Below, piece after piece: positions 15,337 through 23,766 of a DNA stretch of 37,595 nt. The stretch's first letter is position 1. Each line of letters opens with the position of its first letter. This DNA comes from Deltaproteobacteria bacterium (lineage in GTDB: Bacteria; Desulfobacterota; Binatia; Binatales; Binataceae), in assembly GCA_003135855.1 (NCBI GenBank), contig PNBD01000015.1:14823-52417 (forward strand), written 5' to 3'. Made by a program: the position numbers and the translations under genes. Under the pieces are notes generated by a model that was not told where the DNA came from, searched no databases, and worked only from the letters and a program-made list of their open reading frames with translations.

Positions 15337-17910
15337 TTACGATTCCTCTTTCAGGCGCGCGACGATACGAGCGAGCGCGTTGAGCGCGTCCATCGGCGTC
15401 ATGTGCTCGACTTCGAGCGCCCGCAGTTCATCCATCGCGCGACTTTCGCGCGGCGTGAACAGGCCCAATTGCGGCGCCGGCTTCTCCGCCCGCCGATTGC
15501 GCGCAAGCCGCGGCATCCCTGCTTCGTCGAGCTCGCTCGATTCGAGATTGACCAGGATCTCACGCGCCCGCGCGATGATTGATTGCGGCAAGCCCGCGAG
15601 CCGCGCTACCTCGATTCCGTAGCTGCGCGAGGCCGGCTGCTCGATCACGCGGCGCAGAAAGAGCACCTCGCCGGCCCATTCGCGCACCGCCATGCTGAGA
15701 TTTTTCACCCGCGGACGCTCGCGCGCGAGGTCGGTCAGCTCATGGAAATGCGTCGCGAACAAAACTTTCGCGCGCGTCTGATCGTGCAGATATTCGGCGA
15801 CCGCCCAGGCGATCGCGAGTCCGTCGAAGGTGCTGGTGCCGCGTCCTACTTCGTCGAGCAGCAGCAGGCTCCGCTCGGTGAGGCCTTGCAGCAGGCGCGC
15901 GGTCTCGCTCATCTCGACCATGAAGGTCGATTCGCCGCGGCGTAGTTCGTCGCGCGCACCGATTCGCGTGAGCACGCGATCGATCAGGCCGATCGTCGCT
16001 TCGGCGGCGGGCACGAAGCTGCCGATTTGCGCCATGATCGCGATCAACGCAACCTGCCTGAGATAGGTCGACTTGCCAGCCATGTTCGGCCCGGTGATGA
16101 GCAGGAGCTGGCGCGTGTCGGGGTCGGCGTCGAGATCGTTGGGCACGAACTCGCCGGAGCGCATCCCGGTTTCGAGCACCGGATGGCGTCCGTCACGGAC
16201 GCGAATCCGCAGGCTGGTATTGATTGTCGGCCGCACGTAGCCGCGTCGTCGTGCGACTTTCGCGAGCGACATGATCGCATCGAATTCACCGACGGCGCGC
16301 GCCGTTTCGAGAATCGCCGCGCTATGCGATTGCAAATCACGCAGCAGTTTTGTGAAAAGTTGCAGTTCGAGTTCTTTGAGGCCCGACTCGGCGCTCAGGA
16401 TCTTGCGTTCGAACTCCTTGAGCGCCGGCGTCGTGAAGCGCTCGGCGCCGGCCAGCGTCTGCTTGCGCTCGTAGTCAGCCGGCGCGCGCTCCAGATGCGC
16501 CTTCGTTACCTCGATGTAATAGCCGAAGACATTGTTGTAGCGGACTTTCAGCGATGAGATTCCGGTTCGCTCGCGCTCCGACGCTTCCAGTTTGGCGACC
16601 GCGCCGCGCGCGCCCGAGGCGAGGCCGCGGAGTTCATCGACTTCGGCGCTAAGCCCCGGCCTGATCACGTTGCCTTCGCGCGGATTGATCGGCGGATCGT
16701 CGGCGAGTGTAGCCGCGATTTGCGCGACCAGTTCGGGCGCGGGCGAGATTCGATCGCCCAGGGCGCGCATTTGCTGACTCTTGAAAGCAGTGATCGAATC
16801 TTTGAGCATCTCGACTGCGCGCAGCGCTTCGCCGAGCCGCTGACAGTCCCGCGGCGACGCCCGCATGCTGCCAATGCGTCCCGCCAGCCGCTCGAGATCG
16901 CCGATGCGCTTCAATGCGTCCGCGATCGACCCGCCGAGGTCCGCATCGAACAGCTCCTCGACCGCATCGTGACGCCGCTGAATGTGTTCGAGCGAGAGCA
17001 GGGGATAGACGATCCAGTTGGCCAGCGTGCGCGCGCCAACCGCGGTCATCGTTTCGTCGAGAATCGACAGCAGCGATCCTTTGCGCGAGCCGTCGCTCGA
17101 GGCGACCAGCTCGAGATGCCGCCGCGAGGTCTCATCGACCAGCATGTATTGCGCAGTCTCATACAGACGCGGTATCGCGATGTGCGCGAGGTCGCGGCCG
17201 AAGGTCTCTTCGACGTAGAGCAACGCGAGTCCCGCAGCGAATACGATCGATGCGTCGAAGTCGGCGGCACGATCTCCGAAGCGCGTCGCGATGGCCTCGG
17301 ACGCACGCTCGGTCGTGAACGTCTGAAAATCGAGCGCAGTCAGCGCGCAATCGACTTCTCGAAGCGTCGCCGCGATCGCGCTGTCCTCCTCGGCGACGAT
17401 AATTTCGCGCGGCGCGATTCGCGCGATCTCCTCGCACAGCGTTGCCGCATCGCGGATTTGCGTGGCGAGAAATTCCCCGGTCGAGACGTCGAGTGCCGCC
17501 AAGGCAAATCCAGTCTCAGCGCGCGCAATCGCGACCAGGTAGCTCTTTTCCGCCGCCGTCAGCACCATCTCTTCGCCGACCGTGCCGGGCGTGATCACGC
17601 GCACGATTTGCCGCGGCATCAGCTTGCCAGATTTGCCATCGGCCGGACCTTGCTCGCAGATGGCGACTTTGTGTCCTGCCTTCAGCAGCTTGGCGATATA
17701 TGGTTCCGCGGAATGATAGGGGACGCCGCACAGCGGCACGCCGTCTTTCGAGCGCGACGTCAACTGGATGTCGAGCACGCGGGCGCCGACTTCGGCATCC
17801 TCGAAAAACATCTCGTAGAAATCGCCGAGGCGAAAAAACAGGATCGCGTCGGGAACGCGTTGCTTGACGCTAAGATACTGCGCGATCAGAGGTGTCTGCT
17901 TAAATGCCAC
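15337..17910 (-). CDS. mutS: DNA mismatch repair protein MutS
   Basis: 857 residues from GTG 17910 (MAFKQTPLIAQYLSVKQRVPDA). The mismatch-recognition Phe-x-Glu is in FRLGDFYEMFFEDA (about 26-38). Connector, lever and clamp domains fill residues 130-560. The ATPase has Walker A TGPNMAGKSTYLRQVA (about 605-620), with Ala in place of the commoner Gly, Walker B LLLLDEVGRGTSTFDG and the ATFHELT-like FATHFHELTDLA. The C-terminus ends with a helix-turn-helix and a short tail. Length is normal. MutS finds mismatches and recruits MutL; mutL is not in the window. This is the first gene of the seven-gene minus-strand run. No obvious ribosome site precedes the GTG, so an alternative start is possible. 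Confidence 0.97.
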   Translation of the reverse strand: MAFKQTPLIAQYLSVKQRVPDAILFFRLGDFYEMFFEDAEVGARVLDIQLTSRSKDGVPLCGVPYHSAEPYIAKLLKAGHKVAICEQGPADGKSGKLMPRQIVRVITPGTVGEEMVLTAAEKSYLVAIARAETGFALAALDVSTGEFLATQIRDAATLCEEIARIAPREIIVAEEDSAIAATLREVDCALTALDFQTFTTERASEAIATRFGDRAADFDASIVFAAGLALLYVEETFGRDLAHIAIPRLYETAQYMLVDETSRRHLELVASSDGSRKGSLLSILDETMTAVGARTLANWIVYPLLSLEHIQRRHDAVEELFDADLGGSIADALKRIGDLERLAGRIGSMRASPRDCQRLGEALRAVEMLKDSITAFKSQQMRALGDRISPAPELVAQIAATLADDPPINPREGNVIRPGLSAEVDELRGLASGARGAVAKLEASERERTGISSLKVRYNNVFGYYIEVTKAHLERAPADYERKQTLAGAERFTTPALKEFERKILSAESGLKELELQLFTKLLRDLQSHSAAILETARAVGEFDAIMSLAKVARRRGYVRPTINTSLRIRVRDGRHPVLETGMRSGEFVPNDLDADPDTRQLLLITGPNMAGKSTYLRQVALIAIMAQIGSFVPAAEATIGLIDRVLTRIGARDELRRGESTFMVEMSETARLLQGLTERSLLLLDEVGRGTSTFDGLAIAWAVAEYLHDQTRAKVLFATHFHELTDLARERPRVKNLSMAVREWAGEVLFLRRVIEQPASRSYGIEVARLAGLPQSIIARAREILVNLESSELDEAGMPRLARNRRAEKPAPQLGLFTPRESRAMDELRALEVEHMTPMDALNALARIVARLKEES

Positions 17911-17952
17911 GAGAACGGTTGCAGGATATCGATCGCCAACCAGAAGGGCAAA

Positions 17953-18036
17953 ATGCGCGATCTGTCTAAACGCTTACCTGCCATTGGACCCGTGCTGGGA
18001 CTGGCATACAAGTTCGCGGCGTGGCGTAATCATTAA
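17953..18036 (+). CDS. possible 27-residue leader or small protein ORF upstream of pepP
   Basis: ATG 17953 follows AGAAGGG with four bases between, a good ribosome site. The frame encodes a short cationic, partly hydrophobic peptide (MRDLSKRLPAIGPVLGLAYK, then seven more residues) ending at TAA 18036, three bases before the pepP ATG. It lies in the 129-base gap between divergent mutS and pepP. The track shows it only as the tail of a long antisense ORF. I recognise no family. It could be a leader peptide, a small membrane-associated protein or chance; the ribosome site and tight spacing are the only support. Confidence 0.35.
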   Translation: MRDLSKRLPAIGPVLGLAYKFAAWRNH

Positions 18037-18039
18037 ACC

Positions 18040-19359
18040 ATGAGCCTCGACGGAAAAGCCGAAAGTTTCAAGGCGCGGCGCAAGCAGTTCATGACGCAGA
18101 TCGCGCCGGGCGCAACCGCAATCCTGCCCAGCGCGCCAGTCGCAATCCGCTCAGGCGACGTCGAATTCATCTATCGGCAGGATAGCGATTTCTATTACCT
18201 GACTGGATTTGTCGAGCCGGAATCGGTCGCCGTATTTTCGCCGGGGCATCCGGACGGAGAATTCGCGATGTTCGTCCGGCCGCGCGATCGCGAGCGCGAG
18301 ACGTGGACCGGGCGGCGTGCCGGAATCGAAGGCGCGATGATCGATTATGGCGCCGACAAGGCCTACGTGATCGACGAGCTGGAAAAAGTTCTGCCGCGCT
18401 ATCTGGAAAAAAGCGAGCGCGTGCATTATCCGCTCGGACTCAACGAAAAGCTCGACGAGCGGGTGCTCAAGATGGTGCGCTGGGCGCAGGCGATGCGTCC
18501 GCGGCTCGGCGTGGGACCGTCGGTGCTGATCGATCCGCGCGACCTGATTCACGAGGCGCGGTTGATGAAGGAAGAGGCCGAGCTTGCGGCGATGCGGCGC
18601 GCGATGGAAATTTCCGGCGAGGCGCATCGGCGAGCGATGATGAAAGCGCGCGGCGGGATGAAGGAATGGCAGATCGAGGCGGAGGTCGATTATACCTTTC
18701 GCTCGAAGGGCGCGACCGGTCCGAGTTATCCGTCGATCATCGCGTCGGGGCCGAACGCGGCGACGCTGCATTACATCAACAATGATCGCGAGATGCGCTC
18801 GGGCGAGCTGCTGCTGATCGATGCGGGTGCGGAATACGATTTTTACGCGGCCGACATCACGCGCACCTCTCCGATCGGCGCGAAGTTCACGCCGCTGCAG
18901 CGCGACCTCTATCAAGTCGTGCTCGACGCGCAGCTAAGCGCGATCGACGTGATCAAGCCGGGAGCGCGCTTCGAGGACCCGCACGAAGCGGCGGTCAAAG
19001 TTCTAGTAGATGGGATGCGCACGCTCGGAATTTTGCAGGGGTCGGCCGACGAGATCATCGAGAAAGGCACCTATCGGCGCTTTTATATGCATCGCACGAG
19101 TCACTGGCTCGGGATGGACGTGCATGACGTGGGCCTGTATCGCGTCGCCGGCGCGTCGCGGATGCTCGAGCCAGGGATGGTGCTGACGGTCGAGCCGGGG
19201 CTGTATATCGATCGCGAAGATGACACCGTGCCCGAGAGTTTTTGCGGCATCGGGATAAGGATCGAGGACGACGTGCTGGTGACGGCGGATGGGCACGAGG
19301 TGATGACGGCGTCGACGCCGAAGACGATCGCGGACGTGGAGGCAATCACGGCGGGGTAG
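18040..19359 (+). CDS. pepP: Xaa-Pro aminopeptidase (M24B)
   Basis: 439 residues. The N-terminal creatinase-like domain (about 10-170) includes FIYRQDSDFYYLTGFVEPESVAVFSPG, the usual start of aminopeptidase P. The pita-bread domain holds the two-metal site: Asp261 and Asp272 in LLIDAGAEYDFYAADITRT, His in YMHRTSHWLGMDVHDVG, Glu in VLTVEPGLYI and Glu in GIGIRIEDDVLVT. These match M24B enzymes that remove an N-terminal residue before proline using manganese. Length matches E. coli PepP (441). The gene symbol is by family resemblance. It is divergent from mutS and is followed after 51 bases by the GST-like gene. Confidence 0.93.
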   Translation: MSLDGKAESFKARRKQFMTQIAPGATAILPSAPVAIRSGDVEFIYRQDSDFYYLTGFVEPESVAVFSPGHPDGEFAMFVRPRDRERETWTGRRAGIEGAMIDYGADKAYVIDELEKVLPRYLEKSERVHYPLGLNEKLDERVLKMVRWAQAMRPRLGVGPSVLIDPRDLIHEARLMKEEAELAAMRRAMEISGEAHRRAMMKARGGMKEWQIEAEVDYTFRSKGATGPSYPSIIASGPNAATLHYINNDREMRSGELLLIDAGAEYDFYAADITRTSPIGAKFTPLQRDLYQVVLDAQLSAIDVIKPGARFEDPHEAAVKVLVDGMRTLGILQGSADEIIEKGTYRRFYMHRTSHWLGMDVHDVGLYRVAGASRMLEPGMVLTVEPGLYIDREDDTVPESFCGIGIRIEDDVLVTADGHEVMTASTPKTIADVEAITAG

Positions 19360-19410
19360 GGCGAGGCGCGCCTTTTGTAGTTCGGCGCAATTGCACGGGA
19401 GAAAAAAGCG

Positions 19411-20190
19411 ATGGCGAGTTACATCGAAGTCGAGCAGGCCGCCGCGATGTCCGGTTTGCGGGTCGTGCTATCACCCGGGGTTCCCGGTCCGTGGAGCGAG
19501 GCCGCCAAAGGAATCCTCTACGTCAAGAAAGTCCCTTACGTGAAAGTGCGTCAGGAACTCGCCGGCGAGAACCTGCCGTTGCTGCGATGGACCGCGCAAA
19601 CCACCGCGCCGGTTTTCGTCTTCAACGATGAACGACCGCGCAGCCTCTGGATCGATCAGCTCTACCTCGCCGAGCGCCTCGCGCCCACGCCTCCGCTGAT
19701 TCCCGACGCCATCGACGATCGCCTCCTGATGTTCGGTCTTGCCAACGAACTATGCGGTGAAAATGGCTTCGGATGGCAGCGGCGCCTGATGCTGATTCAC
19801 GCCACTTTGACCAGTCCCAAAGCGCCCGAGCAGGCGCGGAAGCCGTCGGAATTCCTTGGCAACAAATACGGCTACGCGGCGGAACTGGCCGATGCAGCGC
19901 CGCATCGTGTAGCCGCGATTCTTAAGCGCCTCAGTATTCAGCTCAAGAATCAGAATTCGCGAGGCTCACGCTTTCTGATCGGCAGCGCGCTCTCCGCACT
20001 CGATATCTATTGGGCTGCGTTCGCGGCACTCGTCGATCCGCTGCCCGACGAGTTATGCAAGATGGCTCCGGGATTTCGCCGCGGCTACCACTGCACCGAT
20101 CCGATCGTGCGCGAAGCGCTCGCGCCCGAATTGCTGACGCATCGCGATTTTATCTACCACGAGTTCCTCGAATTGCCGCTCGACATGTGA
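19411..20190 (+). CDS. glutathione S-transferase family protein
   Basis: 259 residues. The N-terminal part (about 14-90) reads as a thioredoxin-like GST domain: LRVVLSPGVPGPWSEAAKGILYVKKVPYVKV, then the cis-proline-like TTAPVFVFNDERPRSLWIDQLYLAERL, which is the glutathione-binding segment. The C-terminal half is all-helical, as in GSTs, with SRGSRFLIGSALSALDIYWAAFAA matching the conserved N-capping box and hydrophobic staple before the last helices. No CxxC or obvious catalytic Ser/Cys of a known class is seen, so substrate and class are open. ATG 19411 follows GGGAGAAAAAAGCG. The tRNA gene follows on the opposite strand. Confidence 0.8.
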   Translation: MASYIEVEQAAAMSGLRVVLSPGVPGPWSEAAKGILYVKKVPYVKVRQELAGENLPLLRWTAQTTAPVFVFNDERPRSLWIDQLYLAERLAPTPPLIPDAIDDRLLMFGLANELCGENGFGWQRRLMLIHATLTSPKAPEQARKPSEFLGNKYGYAAELADAAPHRVAAILKRLSIQLKNQNSRGSRFLIGSALSALDIYWAAFAALVDPLPDELCKMAPGFRRGYHCTDPIVREALAPELLTHRDFIYHEFLELPLDM

Positions 20191-20244
20191 CGGAGGAGAG
20201 CCTCGATAGGTCGCGAGTCAGATCGATTGCTCCCGTTGAAAAGC

Positions 20245-20319
<75 letters not shown>

Positions 20320-20330
20320 TCTCTTCATTC

Positions 20331-20360
20331 AGTCTAAGTTGCAAATCGGAGTACTGTCAA
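20331..20360 (-). promoter_or_regulatory. sigma70-type promoter for tRNA-Gly
   Basis: On the minus strand a perfect -35 box TTGACA (20360-20355) is followed after 18 bases by TAGACT (20336-20331), four of six matches to the -10 box. It lies 11 bases upstream of the mature tRNA 5' end, the right distance for a short leader. Confidence 0.65.
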
Positions 20361-20378
20361 ATCGCACGCCGATTTGCA
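20340..20378. promoter_or_regulatory. 10-bp inverted repeat bracketing the tRNA promoter -35 box (operator-like)
   Basis: TGCAAATCGG (20340-20349) and CCGATTTGCA (20369-20378) are perfect inverted copies separated by 19 bases that contain the TTGACA box. The geometry suits a dimeric DNA-binding protein acting on the promoter. A role as a hairpin of a transcript ending here is the alternative, but no T run follows either arm. Confidence 0.5.
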
Positions 20379-20427
20379 CCAGCGCGCGACTCGATGAGTG
20401 CCCTTTCGGCCTCGAAAAAAATTTGCA

Positions 20428-20474
20428 AGAAAAGCGGAGAGGCGTACCTCCTCGGCGCGCGCACGCCTCTCCGC
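20428..20474 (-). terminator. Rho-independent terminator after the TIGR03118 gene
   Basis: Minus strand GCGGAGAGGCGT (20474-20463) and ACGCCTCTCCGC (20445-20434) form a perfect 12-bp stem with a 17-base loop, followed by TTTTCTTGC and then a T-rich run. It begins 17 bases past the stop of the exported TIGR03118 protein and separates it from the tRNA gene downstream on the same strand. Confidence 0.88.
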
Positions 20475-20490
20475 CCGAATGATCAGCGGC

Positions 20491-21582
20491 CTAGTTTGGC
20501 GTTATCGTGCCGAAAATTCCGTCCGCCTCATGATTTGGTCCTGCGCTGAAGTACAGCGTATCGACCGACGAGCCGAGCGCGCCGCCAAACGTCACCGTCC
20601 AGAGTCCATCGATCACGATCGGATTGCCCATGGAATCCGACACCGCTCCAAGGAAACTGCCGCTGGTCGGATCGAAAGCATTGATCGCGCCGTCGCCAAA
20701 ATTCCCAATCAGGATGTCATTCATGAACGTGCCGAAGGTTGACGGCGCCAACGCGACTCCCCACGGCGAATTAAGAGCCCCCCGGCGCGCGAATATCTGC
20801 ATCAAATTGCCGTCACCGTCGAACACATCGACGAACCCGCGTCGCGGCCCGGACACCGGGTCATGCTTGGCGCCATTCCGCTTCGCATAGGTGACCCACA
20901 AATTCCCGCCGATATTCTGGATGCCAAAGGGCGCGAAACTATCGGGGATTGTGCGATCGCGAAACGCCCGCTTCTTCAGCTTGACCGGGTTGAAGTTCAT
21001 ATCGAACACGTCGATCTTGCCGGTGCGAAAGTTGGTCGCATAAAGCTGCGGCTGCGAGCTTGCCGTCATCCCGAGCGCGAGGCCCTTGTACACCGCGCCT
21101 TTCTTCTTCTTGGGGCTCGAGTTATCGACCATGATCACGGCGCTGCCGGGGTTCATGATCGCCAGATTCCAGGCCTCGATCGTTCCGTCCTCGGTCGCAA
21201 AAATAAACAGCGCTGGTCCCGAAGTGCCGATCGGGAAAGCGCCGCTACCGGCAGAAGTATTCGCCACGATGCCGGTCGGGGTGCCGCCGGTTGCGGTGGA
21301 GGGTGAGGGAATAATCACGCTCGGCAGCGCCGTGAAAATTGTTCCATCGCCATTGTAGAGCGCCGACAATCCCGAATTGTTGTCGTTGACCCAGAACGGG
21401 CTCTGTCCCGGGAAAAACGCGATCCCCCACGGATTCTTGAGCGTCGGATCGGTCGTGACCGCGGGCACCACGCCGTCCGACACCAGGTTGGTCTGCAGAT
21501 ATCCCGCCGCCTGCGCGCGCGCCGCGATACTCGCAATCAACGCAACACTTGCGGCCAACACTGCCAGTCGATTTCTTAACAT
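20491..21582 (-). CDS. exported TIGR03118 family protein (beta-propeller-like)
   Basis: 363 residues. A signal peptide is clear (MLRNRLAVLAASVALIASIAARAQA, cleavage after AQA). The mature protein begins GYLQTNLVSDGVVPAVTTDPTLKNPWGIAF and contains repeated motifs of the NPWGIA / WVNDNNSGLSALY / VDGLWTVTFG type that mark the TIGR03118 family and suggest an NHL-like propeller. Members are secreted and of unknown function; some carry a PEP-CTERM tail, but this one ends at FGTITPN with no C-terminal anchor visible. It is flanked by its own terminator and a 271-base divergent gap to the MFS gene, so it is probably a single-gene unit. Confidence 0.82.
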   Translation of the reverse strand: MLRNRLAVLAASVALIASIAARAQAAGYLQTNLVSDGVVPAVTTDPTLKNPWGIAFFPGQSPFWVNDNNSGLSALYNGDGTIFTALPSVIIPSPSTATGGTPTGIVANTSAGSGAFPIGTSGPALFIFATEDGTIEAWNLAIMNPGSAVIMVDNSSPKKKKGAVYKGLALGMTASSQPQLYATNFRTGKIDVFDMNFNPVKLKKRAFRDRTIPDSFAPFGIQNIGGNLWVTYAKRNGAKHDPVSGPRRGFVDVFDGDGNLMQIFARRGALNSPWGVALAPSTFGTFMNDILIGNFGDGAINAFDPTSGSFLGAVSDSMGNPIVIDGLWTVTFGGALGSSVDTLYFSAGPNHEADGIFGTITPN

Positions 21583-21853
21583 CTATATGATGAACCCCCA
21601 GTTTAGTTTTGCCCGATATCGGTCGCCGTGTAGTCTCGCTGATCGAGTCACGCATGCGGCGGAGCGGGCGTCGTGTTGGTGCGAGTGTTCGCGCGTTGTC
21701 GATGCGCGTCAATATAGAAGTTTTTCCCGCCAGTCAATTCGATCTCGCTTCCTGATCGATGAGATAGTTCTTGACGCGCCCAAGTGGGTGTATTTGTTTC
21801 TTGCGCAGTCGTAAAAGAAGCTGCTGAACTAGGCAATCCGATTCGAGGGGTTG

Positions 21854-23107
21854 ATGTCGCAACGGGAAAAACAGGGATGGTATGTCGTGGCCGCGTTGTT
21901 CGTCACGATGTTCCTGGTGTGGGGCGGCTCGGTTAATGCCGCCGCGGTATTTCTTCCGGCTCTGATCAAAGCCTACGGATGGAGTCGCGCCAAAGTCTCG
22001 ACGCTCGGCGCCGCGGCCGCACTCGCCGCCGGTGCGAGCGGTCCAATCGTCGGCTGGATGCTCGACAAGATCGACGCCCGCAAAATAATGGTCGGCGGCG
22101 TGATGGCGACCGCGCTCGGCCTGATCGCTCTCAGCCGCGCGAATTTCTTTTTCGAGTTTGTGCTGATCAACATTGTGATCGGCGCTGGCATCACCGCCTC
22201 GACCGTGATCCCGACCTCGCTGGTGATCGCGAACTGGTTTGGCGGACGCCGCGGCACCGCGCTCGGGATCAGTTTCGCCGGCGCGTCACTCGGCGGCACC
22301 GCGATGACCGTGCTCGCCAGCCGCGCGATTGCGTTCGGCGGATGGCGCGCGGGTTACGTTGCGATGGGGCTGCCGATGCTCGTCATCGCGGCCCCGCTGT
22401 TGCTCCTCGCGGTGCGAACCCATCCAGAGGACCAGCCGCGTGTCCCCGATCCATCTGAAGTCAGCCCGTTGCCCGAAATTCCCGGCCTCGAACTTCGCGA
22501 GGCGTTCCGCACCCGCTCGCTGTGGCTGATCGCGGCGGTGCAACTTTTGTCGTCGGTCGTGAGCACCGGGATCGGCGCGCACTTCGTCGCGTATCTAATC
22601 GGTGTCGGCTATACGCCGGGCGGGTCGGCGGAAGTGCTCGGTGTCTTTTTCATCTTTGTGACGGTCGGCACGCTCGCGATCGGTCCGTTGGTCGATCGGA
22701 TCGGGGCGCGCAATTCGCTGGCTGGACTTTTCATCGTGTGGGTGGCCGGGATGATCCTGATGCTGGCGGCCGCGCATGGAACCGCGCTCGCCGGCTTCGT
22801 CGTCATCTTTGGAATCGCACTCGGCGCAGTCGGCGTGTTGGCTCCGCTGGTCATCGTCGAGTCGCTTGGCGTGCGCCGTCTCGGCTCGATCATGGGCATC
22901 ACCGGCATCTTCGCGACGATCGGATTTGCCGCCGGACCGATCCTGACCGGACGAATCTACGATGTCACCGGCAGCTACTCGTTCGCGATCTTGAGCTTCA
23001 TCGCGATCTCCGTGGTCTGCGCCATCGCGATCCTTGCCTGCTTGCCGCTCGACGAAGAGCGATCGCGCGTCGTCGCAGCGGGCGCAGCGGCTCCTTCGAC
23101 TGCCTAG
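21854..23107 (+). CDS. MFS transporter, monocarboxylate/oxalate-formate-antiporter-like
   Basis: 417 residues from ATG 21854; the track start is the TTG one codon earlier. GAGGGG lies just before it. Twelve hydrophobic segments are arranged as two six-helix halves around a cytoplasmic loop (about 190-220, RTHPEDQPRVPDPSEVSPLPEI). The first half holds the MFS loop 2-3 motif GWMLDKIDARKIM and the NWFGGRRGTALGISFAGASLGG segment, which is typical of the monocarboxylate/OFA branch. It is probably a proton- or anion-coupled carrier of small organic acids in the inner membrane; the substrate cannot be read from sequence. The 271-base gap upstream to TIGR03118 holds no gene that I can see. A short hairpin with five Ts follows the stop. 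Confidence 0.88.
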   Translation: MSQREKQGWYVVAALFVTMFLVWGGSVNAAAVFLPALIKAYGWSRAKVSTLGAAAALAAGASGPIVGWMLDKIDARKIMVGGVMATALGLIALSRANFFFEFVLINIVIGAGITASTVIPTSLVIANWFGGRRGTALGISFAGASLGGTAMTVLASRAIAFGGWRAGYVAMGLPMLVIAAPLLLLAVRTHPEDQPRVPDPSEVSPLPEIPGLELREAFRTRSLWLIAAVQLLSSVVSTGIGAHFVAYLIGVGYTPGGSAEVLGVFFIFVTVGTLAIGPLVDRIGARNSLAGLFIVWVAGMILMLAAAHGTALAGFVVIFGIALGAVGVLAPLVIVESLGVRRLGSIMGITGIFATIGFAAGPILTGRIYDVTGSYSFAILSFIAISVVCAIAILACLPLDEERSRVVAAGAAAPSTA

Positions 23108-23128
23108 GTCTGAGCTATCGGACTTTTT
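23108..23128 (+). terminator. possible short Rho-independent terminator after the MFS gene
   Basis: GTCTGA (23108-23113), loop GCTA, TCGGAC (23118-23123) form a 6-bp stem with one U-G pair, followed by TTTTT. The stem is short, so strength is doubtful. The next gene starts 39 bases later on the same strand. Confidence 0.4.
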
Positions 23129-23166
23129 CGATCCTGCGGCCTCTTGATGATTCCTGAATCGTCCCG

Positions 23167-23760
23167 ATGAAAATCACGCGCGACTTCTACGACCGCTCGG
23201 TGCTGGTCGTCGCGCGCGATTGCATCGGTAAAATCCTCGTTCATCGCACCGCCGAAGGAGAAACCGCGGGCCGCATCGTCGAGGCCGAAGCTTACCGCGG
23301 TCCGCGCGATCTCGCCGCGCATAGCTCGCGCGGACTGACCAAGCGCACCGCCGCGATGTACGGTCCACCGGGCCACGCCTACGTTTTTCGACTCTATGGA
23401 ATCAGTTGGGCGATGAACCTGGTGGTGGGAGCAGCGGGAAATCCGCACGCCGTCTTAATCCGAGCGCTCGAGCCGCTCCGCGGCCTCAACTTGATGGCGC
23501 GACGGCGCGGCAAACCCGCCGACTCGCGCGAACTGACTAATGGACCCGGGAAACTGACTCAAGCACTGGCTATTACCGGAGATGATTACGGTCGGGATCT
23601 TTGCGGCGACCAGCTATTCCTCGAGCATTCCGATCTTCCGGTTGGCCCGGTCGGACGCTCGGCGCGGATCAACGTCGAGTACGCGGGGGAATGGGCCGCC
23701 AGGCTATGGCGGTTTCACGAGCGCGGCAATCGCTACGTATCAGTGCCCCCGCGCGACTGA
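23167..23760 (+). CDS. 3-methyladenine DNA glycosylase (AAG/MPG family)
   Basis: 197 residues, the normal size of bacterial AAG-type enzymes. The active-site segment GRIVEAEAYRGPRDLAAHSSRG aligns with the human AAG region, placing the catalytic glutamate at 41, the base-stacking tyrosine at 43 and the conserved histidine at 52. The intercalating-loop region YGPPGHAYVFRLYGISWAMN and the late block LTNGPGKLTQALAI are also present. The enzyme flips out and removes alkylated or deaminated purines (3-methyladenine, hypoxanthine) to begin base excision repair. ATG 23167 is preferred because the protein then begins MKITRDFYDRSVLVVARDCIG, the family start. It converges with the DksA-like gene 6 bases away. 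Confidence 0.95.
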   Translation: MKITRDFYDRSVLVVARDCIGKILVHRTAEGETAGRIVEAEAYRGPRDLAAHSSRGLTKRTAAMYGPPGHAYVFRLYGISWAMNLVVGAAGNPHAVLIRALEPLRGLNLMARRRGKPADSRELTNGPGKLTQALAITGDDYGRDLCGDQLFLEHSDLPVGPVGRSARINVEYAGEWAARLWRFHERGNRYVSVPPRD

Positions 23761-23766
23761 CTATGC

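Noticed and set aside
16720-18036. 438-residue plus-strand ORF opposite mutS
   Set aside because: It is antisense to a fully recognisable mutS and has Arg/Asp-rich low-complexity composition typical of GC-rich shadow frames. Only its last 27 codons (17953-18036) lie outside mutS and are treated separately.
19360-19378. Possible terminator after pepP (GGCG/CGCC followed by TTTT)
   Set aside because: The stem is only 4 bp around a palindrome and the T run is short, so it is not supportable as a terminator.
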